Made by a program: the position numbers and the translations under genes. Shown here piece after piece: positions 1-7,868 of a stretch of DNA of 32,227 bases; positions within the stretch are counted from its first letter, which is position 1; each line of letters starts with the position of its first letter. Source of the DNA: 0-14-3-00-41-53 sp041500225 (lineage in GTDB: Bacteria > Nitrospirota > Thermodesulfovibrionia > Thermodesulfovibrionales > SM23-35). Below the pieces are notes generated by a model. The model ran no database searches. It worked only from the letters and a program-made list of their open reading frames with translations, and was not told the origin of the DNA. The stretch covers positions 1 through 32,227 of the forward strand of contig JBGQLV010000023.1 of NCBI GenBank assembly GCA_041500225.1, given 5' to 3'.

Positions 1-64
1 CAAAGCAGAATTGGGTTATTCAATGTTATCAATCGTTACTGATGAAAATATTCAGGCTCTCTGA
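1..64 (+). CDS. 3' end of an unidentified CDS (partial)
   Basis: A reading frame entering from the left edge runs 20 codons from base 2 to a TGA at 62-64 and ends in residues IVTDENIQAL. The composition is protein-like, but the fragment is too short to assign a family. A second frame starting at base 3 stays open to a TGA at about 129, so the true frame is uncertain. Sequence to the left of the window would settle it. Confidence 0.25.
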   Translation, partial: KAELGYSMLSIVTDENIQAL

Positions 65-195
65 ATATCATGTGTCTTACAAAGGTGCTGCTGGTAAAGC
101 TTTTTCTGCATATATACCTGCCTTAAAATGAATGAATTGCATTTTTCGGGTAATGAAAAATCCTCAGTAATCTGTAGTGTATCTAAAATTAATTT

Positions 196-245
196 TATCC
201 CCTCCCTTGACGGTCTACGACTCGTAGAGGAGGGGATAAGGGGAG
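196..245. repeat. Nested palindromic dispersed repeat, copy 1
   Basis: A nested inverted repeat. The outer arms are TTATCCCCTCC at 195-205 and its exact complement GGAGGGGATAA at 229-239. The inner perfect palindrome TCTACGA-C-TCGTAGA lies in the loop. A second copy occurs at 27506-27556 with only a few substitutions. It lies in the leader of the downstream lytic transglycosylase gene and may also form an RNA hairpin. The rest of 65-302 shows nothing recognisable. Confidence 0.8.
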
Positions 246-302
246 GGACTCATTGGAAAACAGCATATTGCCGAAAAACTGTATTTTGGCTATGATATTT
301 TT

Positions 303-2237
303 ATGAGGTGCTTTTTATTCCTTTTATTATTCATTACCTACTGTTTACCTGTGTATGGTTGCGAAATACATGGGAAGGCGTATCTTAAAAAAGGAAAACA
401 TGAACTCGAGGGCGGGAAATATGAAGATGCCATATCCAGTTTATCTGCAGCAGAAAGAGAATTCCCCATGCTGGGTGATTATGCCATGTTATGGCTTTCT
501 GATGCCTATCATGAAACCGGAGATCATAAAGAGTCCCTGAAGACAGTTCGTGCCCTCCTTAAAAGATATCCGCATTCACCGCTTGGGAAGAAGTCACGCA
601 TCAGGGAGATTAAAGAGGCTGAAGAGGTTTCTGAAGAAAGTATTCAGCAGACATACGAATCCTATATGAAGGACTATCCCGGTGATACAGAGATAAGGTA
701 TTTGTACGGCCGGTGGCTTAAACAAAATGGCAAAAAAGATATAGCGGAATCAACATTTAAGGATATTTATGTAGATGCAGGTCCATTTTCCGGTATGGCA
801 TACAGCGAGCTGAGTTCCTCTAATATAAGTGTAGAAGACATGATTAAACGTGCCTCAAACCTTATGAAGGGATTGGATTTCAAAGGGGCTGAATCTGTTT
901 TTAAGTCTGCAATGTCGAAAGACGATGGAAGATTGAAAAATGAAATCCTGAAAGGTCTCGGTCTTTCTCTTTTCAGACAGAGAAAATATCGTGAGGCTGC
1001 AGAGGCATATAAAAAGGCTGGTGATGGATACTGGAAGGTGCGTTCCCTGTATCGCGCAGGAGAAAAAGAGTTAGTTAATTCTGCTCTCGAGGGACTTCTT
1101 AAAAGTAGAGATAAAAGGGCAGGCTCGATTCTTGTTTCGGTTGCAGCTGATAAAAGGAGAGATGGAAAGATCGAAGAAGCAATAAAGACGTATCAAAATG
1201 TTATAGAACAATATCCTTCGGAGACCGAAGATGCTTTATGGGGTATTGGATGGACCTACTTCATTACAGGAGAATACAAGAAGGCAGCCGATGTATTCAC
1301 AAAACTTTATGATACTTACAAAGATACCAAATACCTTTACTGGAAGGCGCGCAGCCTCGAGGCAGGTGGAGAGGAAGTCTTCAAAATTTATCATACAATT
1401 ATGGGGAAAGAACGCGACTTTTACAGCATTATGGCATACATAAAGACCAAAAGATCTTCTGAACAATCTAATATTAATGAAACCAGAAAATTTTTCAGAA
1501 TTACAACCCCGGTCAAGATGGGATCTATCGCGCTATCCCGGAATGATCGTATAGAGGCTCTCTTAGACCTTGGTTTATCAAAAGAGGCTTTATCAGAGCT
1601 GATATACATTTCAAAAAGCCTTAGCTCAATGGAGGACCTTCTGTATGTGTGCTCAAAATTTCAGGAACTGGGGGAATATAAATATTCAGTCAGACTGGCA
1701 GTAAAAGCGCCATACATGGAAGAACTACACCGCTTCCGGTATCCTCTTGCATACCGGGATATTGTTGGAGGTCTTTCAGGGAAGTATAATTTAGATCCGC
1801 TTTTAGTCCTCTCAGTTGCGAGGGAGGAAAGCAGATTTGATCCTGAAGCAAGGTCTGCCGCAGGGGCGCTCGGCCTTATGCAGGTCATGCCCCAGACTGC
1901 ATACCGACTTGATAATAATTTAAAACTGGGCATAAATAGTTCACATGAAATGTTTGATGTTAAAAATAATCTTTACTTTGGCATTTATCTTCTGAGCAAT
2001 CTGATTAATGAATTTGGTTCTTATTCTTATGCACTTGCCGCTTATAATGCCGGAGAGGAGACCGTGAGAAAGTGGCTCCAAAAAGGAAACTATAAGTCAA
2101 TAGATGAATTTATTGAAGACATCCCCTACAGCGAGACCAGGGAATATGTTAAAAGGGTTATAACTACATTTTTCGAATATAAGCGTATTTCTTCACCGGA
2201 GGACGGATTGATAGAAATTCCCATCGAAAAATTGTAG
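303..2237 (+). CDS. TPR-containing soluble-type lytic murein transglycosylase (Slt family)
   Basis: Cleaves the MurNAc-GlcNAc bond of peptidoglycan to give 1,6-anhydro muropeptides in the periplasm. The N-terminus is a hydrophobic signal sequence ending PVYGC, so Cys20 could be a lipid-attachment site. Residues about 30-480 are repeated TPR-like helical hairpins (for example the YPHSPLGKK and YKKAGDGYW segments), as in the superhelical part of Slt70. The catalytic SLT/GEWL domain covers about 490-600, with REESRFDP (Glu509, the Glu before Ser, is the expected acid), GALGLMQVMP and AYNAGEETV. The 644-aa length matches Slt70-type enzymes. It precedes the division genes zapB-like/zapA on the same strand. 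No strong Shine-Dalgarno precedes the ATG; this start keeps the whole signal peptide. Confidence 0.9.
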   Translation: MRCFLFLLLFITYCLPVYGCEIHGKAYLKKGKHELEGGKYEDAISSLSAAEREFPMLGDYAMLWLSDAYHETGDHKESLKTVRALLKRYPHSPLGKKSRIREIKEAEEVSEESIQQTYESYMKDYPGDTEIRYLYGRWLKQNGKKDIAESTFKDIYVDAGPFSGMAYSELSSSNISVEDMIKRASNLMKGLDFKGAESVFKSAMSKDDGRLKNEILKGLGLSLFRQRKYREAAEAYKKAGDGYWKVRSLYRAGEKELVNSALEGLLKSRDKRAGSILVSVAADKRRDGKIEEAIKTYQNVIEQYPSETEDALWGIGWTYFITGEYKKAADVFTKLYDTYKDTKYLYWKARSLEAGGEEVFKIYHTIMGKERDFYSIMAYIKTKRSSEQSNINETRKFFRITTPVKMGSIALSRNDRIEALLDLGLSKEALSELIYISKSLSSMEDLLYVCSKFQELGEYKYSVRLAVKAPYMEELHRFRYPLAYRDIVGGLSGKYNLDPLLVLSVAREESRFDPEARSAAGALGLMQVMPQTAYRLDNNLKLGINSSHEMFDVKNNLYFGIYLLSNLINEFGSYSYALAAYNAGEETVRKWLQKGNYKSIDEFIEDIPYSETREYVKRVITTFFEYKRISSPEDGLIEIPIEKL

Positions 2238-2271
2238 ACTTTAGCTTAATTTTTCTGTTATTTTAGGTGCA

Positions 2272-2571
2272 ATGGTTTTGAAGAAGACCCTCTTTGACGA
2301 CAACCAAATTATGGAACGTTCTTCAAGTTTAAGAAAGGAGAGTACTCCATTGGAAAAACTTAAGATTCTCGAAGATAAAATTGCAGCAACGATTGAGAGG
2401 GTAAAAACTCTTAAGGAAGAAAAAGCAGTTATGGAGAAAAGGATAAAAGAGCTCGAGAGAATGTTAAATGAAAAAAATCAGGAGGTCGAACAGCTCAGGT
2501 CGGAAAAGAATATAGTCAAAGGCCAGATCGAAGGTCTCCTCAATGAGCTTGAGACACTCGAAAAGGAGTAA
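2272..2571 (+). CDS. Small coiled-coil protein, ZapB-like, upstream of zapA
   Basis: A 99-aa protein, highly charged after about residue 22 and with heptad-like leucines throughout (for example LKILEDKIAA and LERMLNEKNQEVEQLRSE), predicting one long coiled coil. It has no signal or membrane segment. ZapB-like coiled coils partner ZapA at the FtsZ ring, and in many bacteria a short coiled-coil gene sits directly before zapA; here the gap to zapA is 6 bp. The function is inferred from shape and context, since coiled coils give poor family evidence. An AGGTG sits 5-6 bases before the ATG. Confidence 0.65.
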   Translation: MVLKKTLFDDNQIMERSSSLRKESTPLEKLKILEDKIAATIERVKTLKEEKAVMEKRIKELERMLNEKNQEVEQLRSEKNIVKGQIEGLLNELETLEKE

Positions 2572-2577
2572 AGGACT

Positions 2578-2844
2578 ATGGGTAGTGTCGAGGTCTATAT
2601 ATCAGGCCAGAGGTATAATATAAAAGGGGACGCCCCTGAGGAACACATCAGAAAGCTCGCTTCTTATGTTGATAATAAGCTTAAGGAAATCTACAACTCA
2701 TCGCCTAACATTACTCCTGTGAAGGCATCAATCCTAACTGCACTGGATATCGCAGACGAACTATTCAAACTGAAGAACGAACAAGAGGAGATGACAAAAT
2801 ATATTGAGGAAAAGACAAGCACACTGACTGCATTATTTGATTAA
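2578..2844 (+). CDS. zapA: Cell division protein ZapA
   Basis: An 88-aa protein matching the ZapA fold: an N-terminal beta-hairpin segment (VEVYISGQRYNIKGD), the conserved EEHIRKLASYVDNKLKEI helix, then the ALDIADELFKLK helix and a short coiled-coil tail. ZapA binds FtsZ and promotes protofilament bundling at midcell. It lies 6 bp after the coiled-coil gene, with AAGGAG at the end of that gene serving as ribosome binding site, so the two are co-translated. No 6S RNA is seen in the short 105-bp gap that follows. Confidence 0.9.
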   Translation: MGSVEVYISGQRYNIKGDAPEEHIRKLASYVDNKLKEIYNSSPNITPVKASILTALDIADELFKLKNEQEEMTKYIEEKTSTLTALFD

Positions 2845-2949
2845 ATCCGTTTTTTTTCTTTTTCACCATTCTTTCTTTAGTTATTTGCCAACAAAAAATC
2901 TGTTTTCTCTATGGTTGCATAAGAATAAAGATAATGCTATAAGTATTAT

Positions 2950-3648
2950 ATGAATTCACCAAAACATATTCTTGTTGTTGATGATGAGGCTGACCTTGTT
3001 GAGCTTGTCTCTTATAACCTAAGGAAAGATGGCTTCATTGTTGATTCAGCCTCTGATGGTGAAACAGCCCTCACAAAGGTCAGGAAAGGTAAATATGACC
3101 TTGCCATACTCGATCTCATGCTTCCGGGAATTCAGGGCATGGAACTCTGCCGCATTTTAAGAAATGACTCAAAAACTGCGAGACTGCCGATTATTATGCT
3201 TACTGCAAAGGGAGAAGAAGTAGACAGGATACTCGGCCTTGAAATGGGAGCTGATGACTATATGACGAAGCCATTCAGTCCGAGGGAGCTTATAGCAAGG
3301 GTCAAGGCCGTCCTCAGAAGATCCACAGAGAAACCTGTTCATGAAAAGATACTGAAAACAGGAGATATTGAAATTGACACAGAGAGATATACGGTTTCCT
3401 TAAAAGGAAAGCCTGTTAAATTGAGTGCAACAGAGTTTAAGCTCCTGCTCTTTTTGGCCGAGAGAAAAGGGAAGGTGTTCAGCCGCGGTCAACTTCTCGA
3501 TGCAATATGGCGTGATGAGGCATTTGTCGAACCAAGGACGGTTGATGTGCACATCAGAAGACTGAGGGCCCAGATAGAGCAGAACCCCGCAAACCCAAGG
3601 TACGTCAAGACCATGCGCGGCATAGGTTATTTTTTTGATGGACAGTAA
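2950..3648 (+). CDS. phoB: Phosphate regulon response regulator PhoB (OmpR/PhoB family)
   Basis: A receiver domain (residues about 5-120) with acidic pair D11-D12, phospho-acceptor Asp55 in LAILDLMLPG and the switch Lys in MTKPFSP. It is followed by a winged-helix DNA-binding domain (about 130-230) with the typical VEPRTVDVHIRRLR recognition segment and C-terminal RYVKTMRGIGYFF. The 232-aa length is standard. The gene shares one base with phoR (TAATG), so the pair is translationally coupled. With a porin and the full Pst transporter immediately downstream, PhoB is the best assignment within the family. The start has no obvious Shine-Dalgarno. Confidence 0.9.
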   Translation: MNSPKHILVVDDEADLVELVSYNLRKDGFIVDSASDGETALTKVRKGKYDLAILDLMLPGIQGMELCRILRNDSKTARLPIIMLTAKGEEVDRILGLEMGADDYMTKPFSPRELIARVKAVLRRSTEKPVHEKILKTGDIEIDTERYTVSLKGKPVKLSATEFKLLLFLAERKGKVFSRGQLLDAIWRDEAFVEPRTVDVHIRRLRAQIEQNPANPRYVKTMRGIGYFFDGQ

Positions 3649-5468
3649 TGAAAAGGATTCTGTTCAGAAGAATTTTACTTTCCTATCTGATAATAGCGAC
3701 TTTACTTCTTTTATCCCTTGAACTCTACCTTTCAAGAGTCATAAAGGATGACTATATTTCGAAACTTGAAGGAAGCCTGATTATACAGGCGCGTCTGATT
3801 GCAGACCAGATCCCCGCTTCCTTTCCCAATAATCTCGATGATTTTTGCATAAGATACAAGCAACAGATTGGAGCAAGGGTGACTATCATTGATGGTTCCG
3901 GCCGTGTGATAGGTGATTCTGACGAGCCTTCAGAAAAAATGGAAAACCATTCGGGCAGGCCCGAAATCAAAGATGCGGAAATCAGCGATGTCGGCATCTC
4001 CATACGCTATAGCAAAACTATTCAGAAGGATCTCCTCTATCTTGCAATTGCAGTCAATAAGGATTCCGATAAAAAATTCCTGCGACTTTCCATGCCCCTT
4101 CATGATGTCGAAACAGCAATAAACAGAATACGGGTAAGGATCATTATCGCATCACTTTCAGCCCTGTCTATAGCCATTCTGATCGGCCTCATACAGACAA
4201 GGAGGATTACAAAATCGATTGAAGAGGTTGCAGCTTTTTCAAAAGATGTCGCAGCAGGGAATTTCAAGACGAGACTTTTCCTTAAAGAAAAAGGCGAGCT
4301 TGGAGAACTTGGTAAGAATATCAGCAATATGGCACAAGAATTAAGTACAAGGCTTAAACAGAGTGAAGACGAAAAACGCAAGATAGAAGCGATTCTCAGA
4401 AATATGTCTGATGGACTGATCCTGACTGATACAAGAGGCAGCATAATCTTGAGCAATTCCGCTGCGCTGAACCTCTTCGGTATCGCATCAAATATTGAAG
4501 GGAAAACAATCATGGAGACCCTGAGGAATACTGAACTTATGGAGATAATAGACAATGTAGTTCATAGAAGGGATAGTGTATCACGGGAGATAGCCATAAG
4601 CCGTCCAGAAGGACTCTACCTTATGGCTGCTGCCACACCATTCTATTCCTCCCATCCTGTTGGAGAACCGTCAGGAGTTGTTCTTACATTTCACAACATA
4701 ACGCGGCTTAAGAAACTTGAAGAAGTTAGAAAAGACTTCGTGGCGAACGTATCTCACGAAATAAAAACACCAATTACAGCGATAAAGGGGTTTGCGGAGA
4801 CACTTCTCGAAGGTGCAATCGATGACAAAGAGAATGCCCTAAGATTTCTTGAAACAATAAAGAACCATAGCGAGCGGCTCAATTCGTTAGTCAGTGATCT
4901 TCTTACGCTGTCGGGTATCGAACTCGGAGATATAAAGATAGAAAAGGAAATCGTTAACCTTAATGAAGTGATCGATACAGTATTTGCTACATTGAAGGAG
5001 AAGGCGCAGGGCAAGGGGCTTTATCTCAAGAGGGAGACTCTTTCCGGGCTGAAAGAGATGGAAGCAGACAGGGACCGCTTAATCCAGATACTCCTCAATC
5101 TTGTCGATAACGGTATTAAGTTCACGGAGAAAGGAGGAGTGACCGTAAGTGTGAAAAAAACTATGACGGACGAAGGACGAGGGACGAAGGACGAAATAGT
5201 GCCTCGTCCAAGCGGAGCGGACATCCGTCGTCCCTCTTATATCGAAATCAGCGTTGAGGATACCGGTATAGGCATACCCAAAAAACATCTGACCCGTCTT
5301 GGTGAACGATTTTATAGGGTTGATAGAGCGCGTTCAAGGGAGCTTGGCGGAACCGGCCTCGGCCTTGCAATTGTCAAACATCTCGTAAAGGCTCATGGAT
5401 GGGAGATGATGATAGAAAGTTCAGAGGGTAAAGGTACAACTGTGCATCTTCTTTGTCCTATAACTTGA
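3648..5468 (+). CDS. phoR: Phosphate regulon sensor histidine kinase PhoR
   Basis: A membrane sensor kinase of 606 aa. TM1 is at about 10-28, followed by an extracytoplasmic sensor region, TM2 at about 163-183, HAMP at about 184-240 and a PAS domain at about 245-360. HisKA contains FVANVSHEIKTP (phospho-His370). The HATPase domain has N-box LLNLVDNGIKF, G1 VEDTGIGIP, F-box ERFYRVD and G2 GGTGLGLAIV. PhoR autophosphorylates and controls PhoB, normally with Pst/PhoU as phosphate-sensing partners. Unusually, residues about 506-530 between the N- and G1-boxes are encoded by a 72-bp palindromic DNA repeat, which keeps the frame but adds about 24 residues. The core motifs stay intact, so the kinase is probably active. 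Confidence 0.9.
   Translation: MKRILFRRILLSYLIIATLLLLSLELYLSRVIKDDYISKLEGSLIIQARLIADQIPASFPNNLDDFCIRYKQQIGARVTIIDGSGRVIGDSDEPSEKMENHSGRPEIKDAEISDVGISIRYSKTIQKDLLYLAIAVNKDSDKKFLRLSMPLHDVETAINRIRVRIIIASLSALSIAILIGLIQTRRITKSIEEVAAFSKDVAAGNFKTRLFLKEKGELGELGKNISNMAQELSTRLKQSEDEKRKIEAILRNMSDGLILTDTRGSIILSNSAALNLFGIASNIEGKTIMETLRNTELMEIIDNVVHRRDSVSREIAISRPEGLYLMAAATPFYSSHPVGEPSGVVLTFHNITRLKKLEEVRKDFVANVSHEIKTPITAIKGFAETLLEGAIDDKENALRFLETIKNHSERLNSLVSDLLTLSGIELGDIKIEKEIVNLNEVIDTVFATLKEKAQGKGLYLKRETLSGLKEMEADRDRLIQILLNLVDNGIKFTEKGGVTVSVKKTMTDEGRGTKDEIVPRPSGADIRRPSYIEISVEDTGIGIPKKHLTRLGERFYRVDRARSRELGGTGLGLAIVKHLVKAHGWEMMIESSEGKGTTVHLLCPIT
5165..5236. repeat. Palindromic low-complexity repeat inserted in frame in phoR
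   Basis: A GGACGAAGGACGA-rich block is followed by its approximate complement: GAGGGACGA at 5179-5187 is mirrored by TCGTCCCTC at 5228-5236. The 72 bp equal 24 codons, so the host gene remains open. The encoded residues (TDEGRGTKDEIVPRPSGAD) are unlike kinase sequence. Repeats of this GGACGA/TCGTCC type occur dispersed in several bacterial genomes; that last statement is from memory. Confidence 0.7.
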
Positions 5469-5774
5469 ATCAGATATTATTTAGCATTGGTATTAAAACA
5501 GCTAAGACACAGCATTTTCGCTCATTCTCATCCCGATATACATCGGGACTCCGAGGTTTTTGCCTCTTTATTTCTTAAAATATTTAATTGACTATCAGCA
5601 AAAAAATCCGCTCAAATACTGTCTCTATCCTTTTAATTTTGTTTTAACCAAAACTTCATCTCTCCTTAATATTCCTGTAACATTCACAAGTTAAATTAAA
5701 CCAACTTTTACGGGGTGTAATAAACATCTTTAAAGGTGTAATCATCAAAAAATCCAAAAAGGAGGAAAGAGAGC
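5469..5774. other. Intergenic region with a short hairpin and porin control region
   Basis: No gene is seen. A perfect hairpin TCCCGAT/ATCGGGA (5531-5537 with 5542-5548) lies downstream of phoR. Its weakly T-rich surroundings make it either a poor terminator or a small dispersed repeat. The right half carries the 11-bp phased hexamers listed separately. Two GTGTAAT words sit at 5715 and 5736, 21 bp apart. The leader ends in AAAAAGGAGGAAAG, a strong ribosome binding site for the porin gene. Confidence 0.6.
5633..5682 (+). promoter_or_regulatory. Putative Pho box array upstream of porin gene
   Basis: Five TTAACA-like hexamers lie at exact 11-bp spacing: TTAATT 5633, TTAACC 5644, TTCATC 5655, TTAATA 5666 and GTAACA 5677. 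PhoB/PhoP-family regulators bind direct repeats of this kind with 11-bp period. The array sits 93 bp before the porin start and shortly downstream of phoBR. The hexamers are degenerate, so the phasing is the main evidence. Confidence 0.6.
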
Positions 5775-6938
5775 ATGAAGAAGAGGTTATTGGCTGTTAT
5801 TGCAGGTCTCTGCTGTCTGATATTCCTTGCAGGAACAGCATTCGCAGCAGAGGAAGAGGTTTCTCAAAAGGATATCGAAAGTGTCGTAAAAGCATTGAAA
5901 GGGTTTAAATTCGGACTCTTATGGTATCTCTCCTATATGAACGGAGAAGGTAAAGACGTAGGCGGAAGCGCAGGTGACGGCATAGACAGAAATAGATTCG
6001 CCGTCAAAAGAGGGTATTTCAGGGCTACAAAGGAATTCATGCCGTGGTTCGATTCCCATATAACATTGGACGTGACCCAAGCGTCGATAAAGGACAGCAG
6101 CTTGTCCGATTCTATCCAGGTGAGGATCAAGTACTTATATGGTAAATTCAAACTTCCCGACATAGGATTTCTGACCAAACCCAACTTCGAGGTCGGCGTT
6201 GTCCATATGCCCTGGCTCGACTTTGAGGAGAACCTGAATTTCTATCGTTGCCAGGACACGATGTTCATCGAGAGAAACGGCATCTTCAATTCGGCCGACG
6301 TCGGTGTAACCTTTACTTCTCTCCTCAGCGGGGAAATGCCCAAGGAGTATCAGGGGCAGGTAAACAGCCACTATGCGGGACGCTACGGAAGCGTTCAGGC
6401 TGGTATATACAATGGCGGCGGATATGCGGCGAGCGAGAAGAACAAGAACAAAGTTTTAGAAGGCAGGCTCACATTAAGGCCATTGCCTGACGTCGTTCCC
6501 GGGCTCCAGTTAACCTACTTTGGGACAACCGGAAAGGGGAATACTGATCCCGAAGTTAATTGGATCACCAATCTCGCCTTCGGAAGTTTTGAATCCGAGC
6601 CCATCGTTCTGACAGGTCAATATTACTGGGGCAAAGGTCAGCAGAACGGCGCGAACGTAACCAAAAAAGACGGCTATTCCTTCTTTACCGAATTGAAACT
6701 CTACAATATGTTCAAAGACCCAGTGAACAAATTCAGCGTAATCGGCCGCTATGATCATTTCGACCCTAACACGGATAATACAACTGATGAGAACACAAGG
6801 TATATTGCGGGCTTAGCATATTACCTTGATAAGCCGCATAAGAATATGATTCTGCTTGATTATGATACCGTGAACTATAAACAAACAGGTATGAAAGACG
6901 ACAAAAGAGTACAGGCAACTCTGCAGGTTGCTTTTTAA
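5775..6938 (+). CDS. Outer-membrane porin, probably phosphate-selective OprP/OprO-like
   Basis: A 387-aa protein with a clear signal peptide ending in AGTAFA-AEE. The mature part is rich in alternating aromatic/polar beta-strand segments (GLLWYLSYMNGEG, YFRATKEFMPWFDSHITLDV, GQYYWGKGQ) and ends VQATLQVAF, with the C-terminal Phe typical of BamA-inserted beta-barrels. The segment order resembles the phosphate-selective porin O/P family. Its place between phoBR and pstS, with a Pho-box-like array in front, supports a role in phosphate entry through the outer membrane. The substrate is inferred from context. The start has GGAGGAAAG at good distance. Confidence 0.75.
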   Translation: MKKRLLAVIAGLCCLIFLAGTAFAAEEEVSQKDIESVVKALKGFKFGLLWYLSYMNGEGKDVGGSAGDGIDRNRFAVKRGYFRATKEFMPWFDSHITLDVTQASIKDSSLSDSIQVRIKYLYGKFKLPDIGFLTKPNFEVGVVHMPWLDFEENLNFYRCQDTMFIERNGIFNSADVGVTFTSLLSGEMPKEYQGQVNSHYAGRYGSVQAGIYNGGGYAASEKNKNKVLEGRLTLRPLPDVVPGLQLTYFGTTGKGNTDPEVNWITNLAFGSFESEPIVLTGQYYWGKGQQNGANVTKKDGYSFFTELKLYNMFKDPVNKFSVIGRYDHFDPNTDNTTDENTRYIAGLAYYLDKPHKNMILLDYDTVNYKQTGMKDDKRVQATLQVAF

Positions 6939-6951
6939 TATCCGGGTATAT

Positions 6952-6990
6952 GTAATAAAAATTTAACAAAAATGTAACACGGTTGTAACA
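6952..6990 (+). promoter_or_regulatory. Putative Pho box array upstream of pstS
   Basis: Four hexamers are phased exactly 11 bp apart: GTAATA 6952, TTAACA 6963, GTAACA 6974 and GTAACA 6985. The last three are near-identical with 5-bp spacers, the format recognised by PhoP/PhoB-type regulators. The array ends 35 bp before the pstS start, in the only intergenic space between porin and pstS, so pst transcription probably has its own phosphate-starvation promoter here. Confidence 0.75.
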
Positions 6991-7025
6991 ATTGAAGGAT
7001 ATTCTTTGAAAAGAAGGAGAAATAT

Positions 7026-7838
7026 ATGAAAAAAATTTTCACTATTCTATTTTCTGTTTTTTTTACATGCTCGCTTGCGGGCTTATCTTATGCTCAAGAC
7101 CTGAGGATCGACGGCTCTACAACGGTATTACCGATTGCGCAGAAGGCTGCGGAAGTATTTATGAAAAAGAACCCGAATATAAAAGTCTTTGTATCAGGAA
7201 GCGGTTCAGGGACAGGTATCAAGGCTCTTATTGACGGTACCACTAATATCGCAACAAGTTCGAGAGAAGCGAAGGATAAAGAAGTGGCCTCGGGGAAGGG
7301 AAAAGGCATAACCCTGACAGGCCATAAGATTGCATTGGATGGGATAGTACCAATCGTGCATCCCTCGATGAAGATAAATGATATCACCACGGAGCAGCTC
7401 AGGGATATTTATAACGGCAAGATCAAGAGATGGAAAGAACTCGGCGGGCCTGACAGACCCATATCTGTAGTTTCGAGAGATACGAGCTCTGGGACATACG
7501 AGGTGTGGGAAGAGAAAGTCCTCAAAGGTGATAGGGTAAGACCCGATGCCCTCCTTGTGGCATCCAATGGTCAGGCTGTTCAGACTGTTGCGCAGAATAA
7601 ATTTGCGATCGGATATATCGGGATCGGGTATATTGATAAATCTATCAAAGTCCTTAAGGTGAATGGTAACTCTGCTTCTGCAAAGAGTGTGCGCGATGGA
7701 TCATGGCTGGTTGCAAGACCATTGTTCATGTATACCAATGGGAAACCCGCTGGTGTAATAGCTAAATTCATCGATTTCATGCTTTCCAAAGAGGGGCAGA
7801 AGATTGTGAATGAAGTGAAGTATGTGAGTATTAAGTAA
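7026..7838 (+). CDS. pstS: Phosphate ABC transporter substrate-binding protein PstS
   Basis: A periplasmic phosphate receptor of 270 aa. The signal peptide ends near GLSYAQ. The mature protein starts LRIDGSTTVLPIAQKAAE and contains the phosphate-binding signatures SGSGSGTGIKAL and SRDTSSGTYEVW (Ser/Thr/Arg/Asp ligands), plus AIGYIGIGYI. This is the PBP-like fold type II of the PstS family, on the short side. AAGAAGGAGA precedes the ATG at good spacing. It is the first gene of pstSCAB-phoU and sits directly below a strong 11-bp phased Pho box. Confidence 0.93.
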   Translation: MKKIFTILFSVFFTCSLAGLSYAQDLRIDGSTTVLPIAQKAAEVFMKKNPNIKVFVSGSGSGTGIKALIDGTTNIATSSREAKDKEVASGKGKGITLTGHKIALDGIVPIVHPSMKINDITTEQLRDIYNGKIKRWKELGGPDRPISVVSRDTSSGTYEVWEEKVLKGDRVRPDALLVASNGQAVQTVAQNKFAIGYIGIGYIDKSIKVLKVNGNSASAKSVRDGSWLVARPLFMYTNGKPAGVIAKFIDFMLSKEGQKIVNEVKYVSIK

Positions 7839-7868
7839 ATACAGGGGGGTTAATCTGAGGATTTGTAA

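Noticed and set aside
4100..4555. 151-aa hydrophobic minus-strand frame inside phoR
   Set aside because: Mirror image of the phoR TM2/HAMP/PAS coding region; no start signals of its own.
5633..6990. 11-bp periodic words considered as a CRISPR-like or satellite array
   Set aside because: The units are 6-bp degenerate hexamers with 5-bp spacers, too short for CRISPR and located at two promoters, which fits regulator binding sites.
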